Positions 14,601-24,203 of a stretch of DNA of 64,000 nt are shown here, one piece after another. This DNA comes from Rhyzopertha dominica. Taxonomy: Eukaryota > Arthropoda > Insecta > Coleoptera > Bostrichidae. The first letter of the stretch is position 1, and the number at the start of each line of letters is the position of its first letter. The position numbers were made by a program, and so were the translations under genes. Location: contig QCXZ01000137.1 in assembly GCA_025024175.1 (NCBI GenBank), positions 66,774,680 to 66,838,679 of the forward strand, read 5' to 3'. Under the pieces are notes generated by a model. That model ran no database searches. It saw nothing but the letters and a program-made list of their open reading frames with translations, and was not told the origin of the DNA.

Positions 14601-17223
14601 GCAAGACGGTTTCGTCAATGCGGGCAATGTGTCACATTTAAGAGTTCTTTCGTCATTTATTTAATGTTCTAGAATGTTCTATGATATTCTCGAAACATCA
14701 ATTTTCGACATTTCCTCCACGAGACGATTACGGCAATGTGCCACACTTGGGAGTTCTTACGTCTTCCGTCGAACTTTCTAGAATGTCAAACCGTCGATTT
14801 TCGACATCTCCACCTTGATATAGTAACGGCAATATGTCACACACCTGGGGTTCTTTAGTTTGCTGCTGAATTTCCCAGAATGCTCTAGAACGTTCCATGT
14901 TATTCTCGAAACGTCGATTTTCGACGTCTCTCGAACGAGACGATTATGGTAATGTGCCACACTTCGGAGTTCTTTCGCCTACTGAAGAATTTTCCAGAAT
15001 GTTCTATAACTTTCTCTCGAAACTCCGATTTTCGACATCTCCACATCGAGACAATTAAAGCAATGTGCTACACTTTACGTCGGTTGCAGAAACGTTATTG
15101 AAATTTGAATTGAGTTTACCGCAGTTGTTCCTATAGCAACACCAATAAAAACACCGGATTCATGGCCTTAGAGGTTCTTTCGCCTGCTGATGCATTTTCT
15201 ACAATTTTGGTTTGAAGGCTTCCGTGGTTGTTGGGCGGTTACATGTTGTTTTCCGGGCTGGTTGCCACGTTGCTTGTTTGGTCTTGATTTTTGACACTCT
15301 TGTCGGTGTCTACTTGTAAGGAAGAAACCGGCATGAGTGTCGAAACGTAAAAACCAAACAAGCAACGTGAGAAGCAACTCGGAAAACAACATGTCAATTT
15401 TCCAGAATGATCTATGGCTGCTTCGAAACGTCGATTTTTGATATGTCCACCACGAGACTTACGGCAATGCGCCACACTTGGGAGTTCTTAATTCTTCTAT
15501 CGAATTCTACAAAGTTCTACGATTTTTTCTCAACTTTGGTTTTTGACATCTCTATCGCAAGACGCTTTGAGTAATGTCCCACATAATGTTCTATGAATTT
15601 CTCGAAACGTTGATTTTCGATTTTTCTATCGCTAGACAGTTTCGGCAATGTGGTACACTAGCGAGATGGTTTCAGCAAACTGCAACACGTGAGGATTCTT
15701 TCTCCTTCTATTGAATCTTCCAGTATATTCTGTTACATTCTCGAAACGCCAAATATACCACTTCCTCACAATGAACAATTTTCCAGACGATTTTCAATTT
15801 TTCATCGCGAAACCGTTTCGGCATTGTGCCACGGTAAAGGCTTCTCTACTCTAGTTCTTCCTCGGAACATCGATTTTTGAGTTCCGCACCGGGAAGCGGT
15901 TTCTGCAAACTGACGTAATTAATAATTATCTTGTGTTCTATTAAATCCTTTAAATTTCATTTCCGCTGAAAATTTGGTAAAGAAACTCTCCTCCAGTTAA
16001 AATCTTCCTACTATCGAAGTAGATATCTACTTTGGTACTTAGTACCCTATGTATACAGAGACCTGTTTTACCGCTACATGGCACTTTTTAAGGTAATCCG
16101 GCAAAAAATGCACCCCAAAACTAGAGGAAAGACGTGTTCACGTCAAAAAAAGTCGTATGGTGACAAATCCAAAGAGTAAGTCGGCTGCCGCAGCAGTGCA
16201 GCGCTTTTTGAAGTCCAAAAATTGTCACGCGACGCACGATTAAATGGCGCATTGTCATTGGTAATGGATTTATGTGTTCGAGTACTTCGAATAGAATTCT
16301 TGATTTACATCTGCCTATAGGTGGCACAAACTCCCTAAGCTCTAACATTTCTAGTATTCCATTCAAAGAGATAAATCATCGTCACCGAACGCCTGAATCA
16401 CTTTATCAAACGTTTCTTCTGAGACTCGCCGAGTCTCAGGTAAAACTCGATTGCTTATAATATCGAGCAACAATAATTGTTGCTAGATAACATGCCATTC
16501 CATTTTCATGGCATGCAGCATAGCACTGACATTGACATGAATAGCAACGCAGCTTGATAAATAATGATTGTGGAGGGTAGCACACACATCTTATCAGTAC
16601 AGGTTCTTACTGTTACCACACGAGCAGCAAAAAATCAGTCTGTCTCATTGCTTAAAAATTAGACCTCGTGCTCACACTATACTGCGCCTAAAATTCCAAC
16701 TTCCAACGGGAGAACTTGCGAAAACCGCATTCTGCACAAAATCTTCACCATCCACTTAGAATTTAAATGCCCATGCTCCCGTGACCTCTTTCAGGTGCGG
16801 AGCGCCGATGTGGGCGTCAGCAGCCTGTACGAGGTCATCTCCGAGGCGGATCTGGCCTTCAGTCCGGACAGCAAAGTCGAGGCCGTCACCGTCTTCCAGG
16901 GCAGGATACGCGAAGAAGTGGTGTACGGTATTTGCATGCCGGTGCCCGGGTTCAGCCTGCTGTTCGTCCTGGTGGCCGTTTCGGCGGTCGTGTCGGCGCT
17001 GGTGGCCGGCTCGTTGCTCTATCGCTACCAGCTCCAGAAGGAGCACATGGCCGAGAGGCAGAACAGCTCGGTGGTGGCGGCCACTCCGGTCACCACCTGG
17101 ATGGGGATGCGCCTGCTGAGGACGAGGAGCGGCGCCTGCACGTCCAACGGCTCGGCGGACGGGTCCGCGGTTTGTAGTTCGCCCGTAAACGGGAAGACTG
17201 ACGAGTCCCGCTCGCGGGAATAG
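2557..17223 (+). CDS. ZP-domain transmembrane cuticle protein, 3' part of gene (five exons, 5' end outside window)
   Basis: Spliced exons 2557-2679, 4882-5096, 7572-7907, 11857-12036 and 16795-17223 form one open frame ending in TAG at 17221. All junctions are GT-AG with consistent phase. The product has the ZP-C half with its cysteines (DCW, KSC, FGC, KCK, then CRHGCLDHC), an acidic linker, a furin-type site RRKR, a membrane span and a short tail. In insects such proteins are apical membrane or extracellular-matrix organisers that shape cuticle: the ZP part polymerises after cleavage ahead of the membrane anchor. The family is that of Miniature/Dusky/Dusky-like and relatives, but I cannot assign the orthologue. 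Introns are 2.2-4.8 kb and full of dead transposons. It converges on a second ZP gene ending at 24204. The ZP-N half and signal peptide are to the left of the window. Confidence 0.88.
2680..4881 (+). other. Intron of ZP gene 1
   Basis: AT-rich DNA with one n at 2967. The only recognisable content is the C-terminal scrap of a transposase on the minus strand at 4028-4250. I see no repeat structure in the rest. Confidence 0.6.
4028..4250 (-). mobile_element. C-terminal fragment of a Tc1/mariner-like transposase
   Basis: The minus-strand frame reads KWSQLKHAFRKSNN, then LIGKKMAKINDHLWKKC and ENGYLSK. This pattern (W-x2-LK near the start, an amphipathic stretch, then a DxLWKKC-type segment) is typical of the region after the last catalytic residue in insect IS630/Tc1-type transposases. 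The frame runs 72 codons before a stop. No upstream catalytic part was seen, so this is a remnant inside an intron. Confidence 0.45.
4882..5096 (+). CDS. ZP gene 1, exon b: core of ZP-C subdomain
   Basis: The acceptor is acttttta|g ending at 4881 and the donor is aag|gtgagt at 5097. The exon encodes EFDMRVKSCLASDG, IQLSDEFGCVLRPKMISRF and YAFFHAFKFPDALSVHIKC, which lines up residue by residue with the paralogue's ZP-C (FDMLVRNCMAHDG, YAHFQAFKFPDS). Three ZP-C cysteines are present. The first two bases complete the glycine codon begun at 2679, confirming the splice. The intron that splits it from exon a is absent from the paralogue on the minus strand. Confidence 0.92.
5097..7571 (+). other. 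Intron of ZP gene 1
   Basis: Holds the Helitron-like copy at 5160-6110. The remaining ~1.4 kb is AT-rich, and I see no genes or repeats in it. Confidence 0.6.
5160..6110 (+). mobile_element. Helitron-like non-autonomous element, copy 1 (diverged)
   Basis: Shares a series of blocks with copies at 41300-42102 and 50497-50934: a start with repeated (c)tga(c/t)tga steps and atcgccgagcg, then aaacacccacta, an aagggggtgaa block, and repeated phrases about 'ttgggctttt.attagaaa'. The terminal cgcggg...agctag end present in the other two copies is not clear here, so the right boundary is approximate. It lies 60 bp downstream of a gene 1 donor site. No coding capacity. Confidence 0.5.
7572..7907 (+). 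CDS. ZP gene 1, exon c: last ZP cysteines and acidic linker
   Basis: The acceptor is tttttcag ending at 7571 and the donor is aag|gtacgc at 7908. There are 112 codons in phase 0. It starts VEICRHGCLDHCQLQ, the terminal ZP cysteine cluster. About 95 residues of hydrophilic linker follow, rich in D/E, P, N and Q (for example PDPIESPEDAVYDD and QQQHSDEELE) and with no recognisable domain. It is markedly GC-richer than its flanks. The antisense frame at 7596-7832 is a shadow of this exon. Confidence 0.88.
9240..10230 (-). mobile_element. Decayed Penelope-like retroelement (reverse transcriptase)
   Basis: On the minus strand about 10068-10012 reads RYKYVDDTFVISPYG, the YxDD catalytic box in the form typical of Penelope-like elements. 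It continues FLNHMNIKNIKFTMALESN and LSFLDI, then further along HTLHRKSTHPYMSHL. This is the characteristic order of the Penelope RT palm and the following segment, where intact copies read FTME...LPFLDV...YRKPTHT. Stops and frameshifts are frequent, so the copy is dead. The GIY-YIG part is not recognisable. It is inserted in an intron of ZP gene 1, antisense to it. Confidence 0.7.
11090..11520. repeat. Diverged inverted repeat, possible MITE-like element
   Basis: Near 11092-11138 the sequence runs acgcgaactg, gaaaggcggc, ttttgtagaagccac. Near 11492-11531 the reverse complement of the same string occurs (ttgcttctaccag, ggccgcctttt, acgcgct). The arms are about 40 bp and imperfect, about 350 bp apart. 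This suggests terminal repeats of a small DNA element, but no target duplication was evident. Confidence 0.3.
11542..11780 (-). other. Unrecognised open frame in intron, antisense to ZP gene 1
   Basis: A minus-strand frame of about 75 codons with a balanced composition ends in TGA at 11542. It contains YVGVGVGKHNCTLAFTIG, then RRKETVIAIAEARGEG and MDREMCEMYLCDQLE. I do not recognise a family. It is GC-richer than the surrounding intron and abuts the inverted repeat at 11090-11520, so a transposon-derived exon is the simplest guess. No convincing splice acceptor or start codon was seen upstream. Confidence 0.2.
11857..12036 (+). CDS. ZP gene 1, exon d: linker with furin-type cleavage site
   Basis: The acceptor is tatttccag ending at 11856 and the donor is cgcaag|gtaact at 12037. 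It has exactly 60 codons in phase 0. The exon encodes a proline-rich linker ending in RTERRKRSVVVSDRK. RRKR fits the R-X-K/R-R proprotein-convertase consensus, which in ZP proteins lies between the ZP domain and the membrane anchor and allows release of the ectodomain. It is too short to stand out as an open frame and was found by frame continuity with exons c and e. Confidence 0.82.
12763..13598 (+). repeat. ~830-bp interspersed repeat with hairpin end, copy 1
   Basis: Closely matches 48264-49121 along its entire length. The left end is taattacttccacatccaa followed by a near-complementary gatgggaagt, so the first 30 bp can fold into a hairpin. The right end repeats the inverted form ttggatgtggaagtattga and stops at about gcagcggttt. 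Flanks differ between the copies outside these limits, which defines the element. Both copies happen to have a ~60-codon open frame near the left end, but there is no recognisable protein. Class unknown. Confidence 0.7.
14215..14640 (-). mobile_element. Mariner-like element, 3' end with C-terminal transposase
   Basis: On the minus strand the frame reads FLFLRVKQVVKGTHFESV, then VTRALEALSAEVFQKCYEQW and RKRWHHL. This is the mariner C-terminus, where intact copies read K-x-GxRF...VTRAL...FQECFxKWKxRW. On the plus strand the element begins near 14218 with tacgaggtctggcaattaag, the form of mariner terminal repeat common in insects. The upstream catalytic part is unreadable here, and the element runs into the satellite array. 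Dead copy. Confidence 0.65.
14624..15910 (+). repeat. Diverged ~100-120 bp tandem (satellite-like) array
   Basis: A recurrent unit reads approximately gcaatgtgccacacttggga, then a gttctttcgcctactgaa block, then ttccagaatgttcta, ctcgaaacgtcgattttcga and an acatctccacc.cgagacgat block. The 'gcaatgtg-cacact' anchor recurs near 14624, 14731, 14828, 14949, 15059, 15463, 15571, 15644 and 15820. Spacings are about 97-121 bp where uninterrupted. Units differ by roughly 20-35%, with many small indels, so the array is old. It is interrupted at about 15210-15395 by a foldback insert. Confidence 0.75.
15241..15394. repeat. Foldback (inverted repeat) insertion inside the satellite array
   Basis: The left arm 15241-15300 starts acatgttgttttccggg. 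The right arm 15335-15394 is its imperfect reverse complement and ends ggaaaacaacatgt. The arms are about 60 bp, roughly four fifths identical, with a loop of about 34 bp. Array sequence continues on both sides, which shows it was inserted. The loop/right-arm boundary contains ggcatgagtgtcgaaacgt, superficially like a hammerhead core but lacking it. Confidence 0.65.
16121..16400 (-). mobile_element. Mariner-like transposase catalytic fragment
   Basis: The minus-strand reading gives NDNAPFNRASRDNF, then LLRQPTYSLDLSPYDFF. This matches the mariner catalytic block, which in intact copies reads HDNARPH... and HPPYSPDLAP-DFF: the second catalytic Asp and the final D. Stops and frameshifts interrupt it, so it is inactive. 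It may be the upstream half of the same insertion as the C-terminal fragment at 14215-14640, split by the satellite array, but the frame after DFF does not continue and separate insertions are equally likely. Confidence 0.6.
16795..17223 (+). CDS. ZP gene 1, terminal exon e: hydrophobic patch, membrane span and tail
   Basis: The acceptor is cctctttcag ending at 16794 and the stop TAG is at 17221. There are 142 codons. It opens with VRSADVGVSSLYEVISEADL, equivalent to VIRVVSTGDLTF in the paralogue. A membrane span follows at about residues 50-73 (GFSLLFVLVAVSAVVSALV), then a tail of about 70 residues that is basic near the membrane and Ser/Gly-rich later. The exon is strongly GC-rich, which produces several long false frames, including a 204-codon antisense one. 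Its tail is much longer than the ~30-residue tail of the paralogue. Confidence 0.88.
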   Translation: MRSADVGVSSLYEVISEADLAFSPDSKVEAVTVFQGRIREEVVYGICMPVPGFSLLFVLVAVSAVVSALVAGSLLYRYQLQKEHMAERQNSSVVAATPVTTWMGMRLLRTRSGACTSNGSADGSAVCSSPVNGKTDESRSRE

Positions 17224-17972
17224 GGAACTCTGTGGATTGGTGCGTGCTGGTTCGATTCCGTGGTCAGGTGAAGAGCTAGCTCCATTGAGTGGGAAAGTAG
17301 AGCGCCATACAACGAAAAATAATTGGTTGGTTATGCACGTCGTTTGCAGACCCCGTATTTTCTGGTGCAAAATAGTTCTAAGATTGACCTAAAACAATGT
17401 ATCGCTATTCGAAGACAGTATCAACGAGTTGGCAGTAGAACTCGCGTACAATACTCCAATCATCTTAATCTAATCGAGCTGAACTTTAATTATTGAAGGT
17501 GATGTTTTAGTAATGGTATTCAAATATATATAGAGCAGCCGTAATGTTTGGTATAAGTGTAAATTACACTGCCCGACAAAAACAACATAAATCTTAGCAG
17601 CTAATTGTAGTAAAATGAACCTATCTAAATACGAAAAAGGCAAAAGAAGTTCGTTACACGTAAATTTTTCTTGTTACATTAGGTAAACCACATGTAGAAC
17701 TGTATTTCTTAATATTTATTGAAAAAGTGATTTCGCAAATTTTTTAACTTTGGTTGTTGTCGCTATATGTTATGGAATCTTTCGCGCCTGAATTCTTATT
17801 AGGGTTAAACGATTATTGGGAAGTAAGAAAGTGAATAGTTCATGACATTCGGCAACCAAGCTACTTATGTGAATCTAACCTTCATTACTTACTCCCACTA
17901 TGTTTAAAATTAATTCCAAGTCGATTTCATGACAAGAAAGAAACCTAAAGATATGCGAATCCTTTTAAATGC

Positions 17973-17978
17973 AATAAA
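17973..17978 (+). terminator. Candidate poly(A) signal for ZP gene 1
   Basis: AATAAA lies about 750 bp after the TAG at 17221, with a G/T-rich stretch (atgtgggg) about 30 bp further. It is the first canonical hexamer I noted downstream. In AT-rich DNA such hexamers are frequent by chance, so it is only a candidate. Confidence 0.3.
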
Positions 17979-20900
17979 CTACAACCGGAACAAATATCAG
18001 AAATGTGGGGATTTAAATGTGATAGCCATTTGACTGGGACTTCAGGAAGTATTTACATAATATTGCTGTTTCCTTTGTCTGTAGGACAGTCGTGCCCTGC
18101 ATGCCATTATTATGCAACTAACGTTTGTTTGGAAAGGAGTGAATTTTAACCAGGATATCCAGATGTTACTTATGAACCCCTGGTAGACTACAAAAATATC
18201 ATTTTGTCTCCTCTTTAAACTTGATCCTTCGAAAATTTTGTGAAGACTATGAATAGAAGATGAAGGATTATATACCTAATTCCCCAGCTAAGTGACCCCC
18301 AAGTTAATGCAAGGCATTTTTATTGCACCACAAATTAGGAAATTGTTGCATAATGTTAATTTTACCCAAAATCTTATCACGCAAGCTCATTCTTAGATGT
18401 ATTGAGCAGCTTTTTAGACAACATATGAATGCAAACTGCAAAAAACTAGTGACTTCTATAAGTTGCTTGGTTGCTGAATACCATGAAAAAATTCACTTTC
18501 TCCATTCGCATTTATCATTTTTCTTAAAAATTTGTGCGTAGCCATCGACGAGCAGGGTGAAAGATTCCATAAATATAATATATACCAAGAAAGATCATGA
18601 TTATACGTGATTACTGTTGGTTTTCGAAAAAAGAAAGATATGACCCCCATAATAGAGAAATAGAATTCATATGTTTCAAATAAATATTTTTGACGTTTCC
18701 CCTTTTCTTTGCTGTAGCAAGAAAACTTTTACTTGTAACTTATTTTGCTCTTTTTGTACTAGTTATTCAGCTTTATGGTACATAGGCCGCTGTTAATACA
18801 TTCCATCTGGTATGGATAATATCTTTAGTCTTGTAATTTGGAAAAATCGTAATTTTTCTAACAAATACTTGAAAAGATTGTTTGATACACAGCAGCTATC
18901 ACAAAACGAAGACTTTTGTTTATTTATACTATTTAGCTTAAGGGTAACATTAATTGTCTCTTCGAGATAATACTTTAAAATAGCATTAAAAGTGGAATTA
19001 CTGTAAAATACTCAGAAACTATACAAATATACAAAGCTTAAATAAGAAAACATGCGCAGTAAAAATTTGTTCGGTCAGTTTTAGTATAAGCGAGCTATTG
19101 TCGGATGCACATTTAATGAACAGTTTCTTTAAAAGCTCCGTTCCTATAAATATAAATCCCAATAAGGACATAACAGATTTTTGTCGTAATAATATTAAAG
19201 CTGGTAAGTTAGGCTTCGCTTCGGTTAATAACAAATTATTTTAGTAAATTAATTAATACAATTCCTTCCATAGCCATAAAGCGAAGTGTACTAATTGCAT
19301 TTTTCAAGTTCTACTGTCCCTATATCTTAGCCACCATTATCCAAACGACTGTTTCTGTAGATCAGACAGCATTTTACAAACGATTTAAAAAACTATCGTC
19401 ATATAAGTGCCTAAAAATTGCACCGCACTAAGTATGTTTGAGCTCGTTACTTTCTCTTAGCAATCCCATGTGCATAGTAATATTTTGATGTTTGGTACTC
19501 ATAGGTACAGAACTGAGGAGTTAAATTCTTAAAAGTCAGAGAGAAGGCGAATGAATAGCAAAATTTTCTAAAGTTTTATTACCAATTTTAAAAGTCAACC
19601 TTTCAGTTTTTTATTAGACATTCAGCTTGGTTTTTGTAGGCAGAATGAAATAAGGCTAAAAATTTAAAGATTTAAAAAAGCGCAAGGTGTGTACATCCTA
19701 AAGTAAAAAGAGAATGATAAAAACTCACGTTTACTGTGATTTTTTTTAGTATTTATAGCGACAAATGGACAAACTATTATTAACTTTGGCTAAAAAATTG
19801 GAAGCTGTCAATAAACTCGAAAAGGCACCTTCCTTTTTTTCCTTTTGGCTAAAATGGGCAACAGGGATATATCTGACCACGGAACGAATCTGTATAAGCC
19901 TAGAACTGGTGCTCAAGGACTACAATGTTTATATTCTAATAAGTGTCTTTTATATGTGTTTAAATTAGTTTCTTACGTTTAGTACTACATAAAAGGGCGC
20001 ATTTGCAATAATATTTATGTGTAAATCTAGTATCCATAGTGTTTAATTTTTAACGAACAATTAGGTAAAAAAGTTGTTTCAGATGTGATACGCTTCATAA
20101 TTCGCGTATTTTTGTGGTTGTAAATATATTTCAACGTTCATAATACAAAAATGTATGTGAGTAGTTCTAGTTTTAGCCGAGCCCCTGGCTCAATCATTTT
20201 GATGTCATATTTTGGGCAAAGCACGAATTTGATCTAATAGATCCACTTCAGTTTGATTATTTGTAAATAGTCATCATCAAAAATCTTATGACCATTGTAA
20301 TTCCGGTTGAGAAAATTGAATTTATTGTTAAAATAGGTCTAAGTCGAATATTGTTTTGCTTATAATAGATTTAATGAGTGTACAGAATAGATGAATACAC
20401 GAACGCTACTGCAATCTACCTTTAGGGTTATTTTGTACGAATTATTTATTGTACAGAATTGATGTTTAATACTGGTATGAATGTACTTTTCCAAGTAGTT
20501 TACTCTAGACGTAAATAAATAGTTTCAGTAAAAATAGGTTAATTATTTGAACTGTAAATATAGTAATATTCAGATTATATAGTACTTAACCAGTTTTGCT
20601 GCCAGTCTGTAAAACGAACAACGACATAGTTTAGTTTCGCCAAAGTGAATTTTAGAGACTTTTATGTTGCTAAGCGAGAAGATGAACTGTATATCAGTAA
20701 AAAGTTTCTTTGGATTTGAATAGCAACACTGGAGTTGTATAATAGTCTTATTCGTATTTCATTAACAATCTTGTTTACTGTTGGTTTTTCTAGAGGCTAT
20801 GTATATAAAGGGAGAATGAAAATAAATACAGTATAGTAAAATTATTTCTTGTTTTATCCTTTTTTAGATGCTTTCGAGCAAGGCAACTTTAAGGTTAGTA

Positions 20901-21869
20901 ATTTGACAAAATGGACAACAATGAACTGTATAATACGGCGAAAGGTATTTCCAAATGATGAGATATTGGAGACTTCTGTCTGCAACTGCTTCATCAACAA
21001 CAAATAGTAAAAATTTCAACTGCCTACTTTTAATATGAATGGTAAAGCTAAATAAGAAAAATTAAAAACTAAGCATGAATAAGTAATAAATAAGCGAATA
21101 TTGAGAACATATTTACTTACTTACTGTTCGTTTCTCTAGAGGTTGTGTACTTGTTGCGATCCAAATATTCTTGACATGTAACAGCTTCCTATTAGACTTT
21201 GTGTCCTCAAGTAGGTAATTGCCAAAATAAGTTGTCCCGTTACTTCACGTCAAATAAGCAACAAAAGTCATATTTGGAATAAAATACTCAATACACTATA
21301 TAAAATAGAAAAAGTGTTTATATATGGGAGTATCTTGAGGCTGTTAAGTTACTGAAGCAAATGAAACCAAATTTTAGACATCCATAAATAGCCTTAGGAC
21401 AAAGGCACACATTTACGAAGGATTGGCCATTATTTAAAAAAGTACTTATACAAACGAATTCATTGTTATTATTAAATATGATTTACGCCGATTTTCTATA
21501 GTTTTTAACAAAGTAGGTATCTTCTGTGCATTACTGATGTAATGACGAAATGATTAATTAATAAACAACCTTAAACTACAACTACTAACTACATTAATCT
21601 CTCTAATATCGTATCAACTTTGTAGTCATTATCAAAAGTACAAGTATACTGAGCAAATATTAAAGGAACTATGTATGTACATACTTCTGATGTCATAGGT
21701 AACAGGGGTTGTAAGTACTTACATGTTCTTGGATGCCATCCTGATAACTTACAGATTACAACTCATTAGCTTTTTATTAGCATTTATTTATCAATTTGAC
21801 AAATAGTGTTCTGAAACGTCAATTGAGAAAACAGCAAAAATAATAAATTTTAATAAATTTTTGTCTCTT

Positions 21870-23470
21870 CGACCTGGGTAACAACGAACCTGGAAACATC
21901 TGAACCGGGTACGCGTTCTGGACCCACTAGTTAAGCTTAGCTGTAACACCATTATCTACCACCTTGCCACTACATGAAGAAAACATATTTTTCTTCACTG
22001 TGTTTAACCACTTCATTTATACGTGGTTTATTGCATCCTCCGTGGGTCTGCCCGGCTTCAATAAGCCATATTTATCCGGATCGATTCTGTTTTTCCTCTA
22101 TGTTCCTATAATCTACCGCATATATCCAATATTTTTACCAGATTGTCAAGGAGACATCATATCGGAGAGGAGGAGACTTCGCTTCCAAAGGATCTTTGTC
22201 CTTTTTTTAACAGCACCACTAGATTAGATCCTTTGCGTATTTTAGATAATCTTTGTAGGCATCTATTTTACATTGCCAAAAAGTCCGAGGGCAGATCTTT
22301 CTTTAGGAATTGAATGACCTCGTTCTGTATTCTGTCCATTCTTGAGGCCTTCTTTTTTTACTTTACTGATTGCTCCTCTTATTTCATCTGTCTCAAATGG
22401 CGGACTCACATGGGGATCACCACCTCTCTACCATCTCCCTTCTTGTTCGCTCCAGTTCGGAGCTTTCTCCCCGAGGAGTATCTGAAGGATCCAATATTTT
22501 CACTGTAGTTCCTCCAATGAATCTCGCCAGTTTATTGTACTTCCTTCGCTTGTGCGAGGGTGGACAAGACTGCCGAATCATGTATTTTCTGCGTAGCTAT
22601 ATTTTATGGTTCTACCCATGCGTACAGCGCAGAAGCTTGAACTTCTCTGTATATTCGGAGCCTTTTCTCCCTTTCCTCACGAGTTATTACTCTTTGATAT
22701 AGTCTTCTCATTCTTCGCACCATCGTCCTCAGCTGTGTCAGCTGGTCGATCCAGAATTTGTGGGATTTCAGGGATTACTTAATTTTAGGGATTGCATTAT
22801 TCATCGCATTATTATTTTGTGTGTTAAATTCTTGGCCATGTTGTCTAATTCAGTGGGTTCTGTTGATGCCTGTCGGTCGTATTTTTCCCTAGGTGGTCCC
22901 AGTTTATCAGTTCTCCCTTCACCCTCCACCCCCATGCTGTCAGCCCTCATGTGAATAACGTTGTAATCACTGGACGACAGGAGATCCTCTATTTTCAGTC
23001 TTTAATGTATCCGACACCTTTGCACTTATCATTCTTATGTCAATGTTTTTATTTACCCCCGCCCTTCCTTGGTATATAAGTGGATTTCCTGGGAGATTTA
23101 TTTCCTCTAGTCTTGATTCAATTAACAATTACACCTCTGCCTCTTGTCGTCTGTTTTATCACTATGTCATAGGGTATACTTTGGGTTCACATTTGCTGAT
23201 ATAATAACGTTTTTCCCACTGCATGTCGTTATTATCTCCCTTACTTTGTTCAGGTGGGGTTGAATGGCGTTCACAAACTGGTAGTATTGATTTACCAAAA
23301 CTGTTTTCAGTTTTTTGGTGATAACAAGCACGGTTCTTCCATATATTGCCGTTACGGCTTTATTAACATTATTACTACCGCCATCGGTTGCAATTCAGCA
23401 AAAGTAATTGCCTCCAAGTTGTTGTTATTTGAAAGGAAAATAGAACCGTAGATCGTTAGAAAATCTTTAT
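21870..23470 (-). mobile_element. Decayed R1-clade non-LTR retrotransposon (endonuclease to reverse transcriptase)
   Basis: Read on the minus strand, frames in the right order give an endonuclease part (NNLEAITFAE; then NVNPK, TL, HSDKTDD and PRKSTYIPRKG). A linker follows with WIDQLTQLRTMVRRMRRLYQR, the arginine-rich segment before the RT of R1 elements. Then come RT pieces: RMDRIQNEVI, MYNRCLQ-like text, LVVLLKKGQRSFGS and CLLDNLVKI. Numerous stops and frameshifts make it a fossil. R1 elements normally insert in 28S rDNA. No rDNA is seen at the edges, so this is either an R1 relative without that specificity or an off-target copy. Confidence 0.7.
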
Positions 23471-23547
23471 AAAACCATTAATTTCGTAGCTATAACTTTA
23501 TCCGCAATCTTCAGAACAGTATATGACAGTTGACAGTGTACTGTGCC

Positions 23548-23770
23548 TATTGTAGCTTGGCAGCAGTTACAAAAAGGCGGCACAAAGAATTCAGAAACCA
23601 ACGCCGCCCATGTTGCATGAATCATTCATAGAAACCCTGTATATGAACTGTGCAAGTCTGACGTTCTAATGCAAGAACTTGTAGAAATGGAAAATGAAAT
23701 AAATAGAATATAGTACTATCATATCTTGTTTTATTCGTTTTTAAATGTTTTCAGACACGGCAATTCATAG
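23548..23770. repeat. Dispersed short repeat, copy near gene 2 3' end
   Basis: The segment gtagcttggcagcagttac, aaggcggc, gaattcagaaa, caacgccgcc occurs here in direct orientation and at 24845-24910 in inverse orientation. It continues into atgaatcattcatagaaacc ctgtatat, which also recurs near 25165. The two inverted copies bracket the last exon of ZP gene 2 and its poly(A) region. SINE- or MITE-like dispersed repeat of unknown class. Confidence 0.55.
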
Positions 23771-24129
23771 AACAGTTTGATAAGCGTTAAGTTCTATACA
23801 GGTACACACCGTTTCAAAGAAAAATAATAAATAAAAATAAATAATTATAAGTTAAATTAACGACAGTACTCCTATCTAAAGTAGACAATACCAAGAACCT
23901 ACCTTAACCAATCCACTTGGGAATTTCAATCTGTGTTATAATATGTACAAGTCCAAAAATGTACTTCGATCCAGAAAAATTTTAACAAAATGTTATACCC
24001 TCGATTTTCCTCTTGGAAAATAGCTGCTACCGAAACGTAATTTTAGGTAACCTTAAGACTAATACAAATTCCAAAAACGGAAATACTTAAGCGGATACGT
24101 TGCGTGATCACAACACGGACGCCAAAAGC

Positions 24130-24150
24130 TTTATTAATACACGGTTTATT
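24130..24150 (-). terminator. Tandem poly(A) signals of ZP gene 2
   Basis: Two AATAAA hexamers on the minus strand, at 24150-24145 and 24135-24130, lie about 55-75 bp after the stop codon. A GT-rich run (gtccgtgttgtgatc) follows at about 24120-24106. The spacing and order suit a real cleavage/polyadenylation site and would give a short 3' UTR. Confidence 0.55.
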
Positions 24151-24203
24151 AATGAGGCTTTCGTCGAATGACCACGCACGTAGCCATAGAGTTTCAGTCG
24201 CAG

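Larger units (their letters stand above)
12037..16794 (+). other. Intron of ZP gene 1 (largest visible, 4.8 kb)
   Basis: The most repeat-rich intron. It contains an 830-bp interspersed repeat (12763-13598), a mariner C-terminal fragment (14215-14640), a satellite-like array (14624-15910) with a foldback insertion (15241-15394), and a mariner catalytic fragment (16121-16400). 13600-14210 shows nothing recognisable. Confidence 0.7.
17224..24203. other. Interval between the two convergent ZP gene ends
   Basis: About 7 kb that must include both 3' UTRs. 21870-23470 is a decayed R1-type LINE. 20750-20890 and 23620-23770 share a short diverged repeat (gaaaataaata...cttgttttat...gcaaggcaac). 17980-20740 and 20900-21860 are AT-rich, and I see no genes or structured repeats in them. 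Confidence 0.6.

Noticed and set aside
15325..15350. catgagtgtcgaaacgt as a Penelope-type hammerhead core
   Set aside because: The CTGATGA core is missing and there is no stem II. It lies at the loop edge of an unrelated foldback.
17240..17275. ggttcgattcc-like tRNA B box after the gene 1 stop codon
   Set aside because: No A box, acceptor stem or anticodon arm can be drawn around it.
16756..17370. 204-codon open frame antisense to the last exon of ZP gene 1, plus several overlapping frames
   Set aside because: The GC-rich exon lacks stops in other frames. The sense frame has a membrane span, the expected splice acceptor and paralogue similarity; the antisense translation has no recognisable features.
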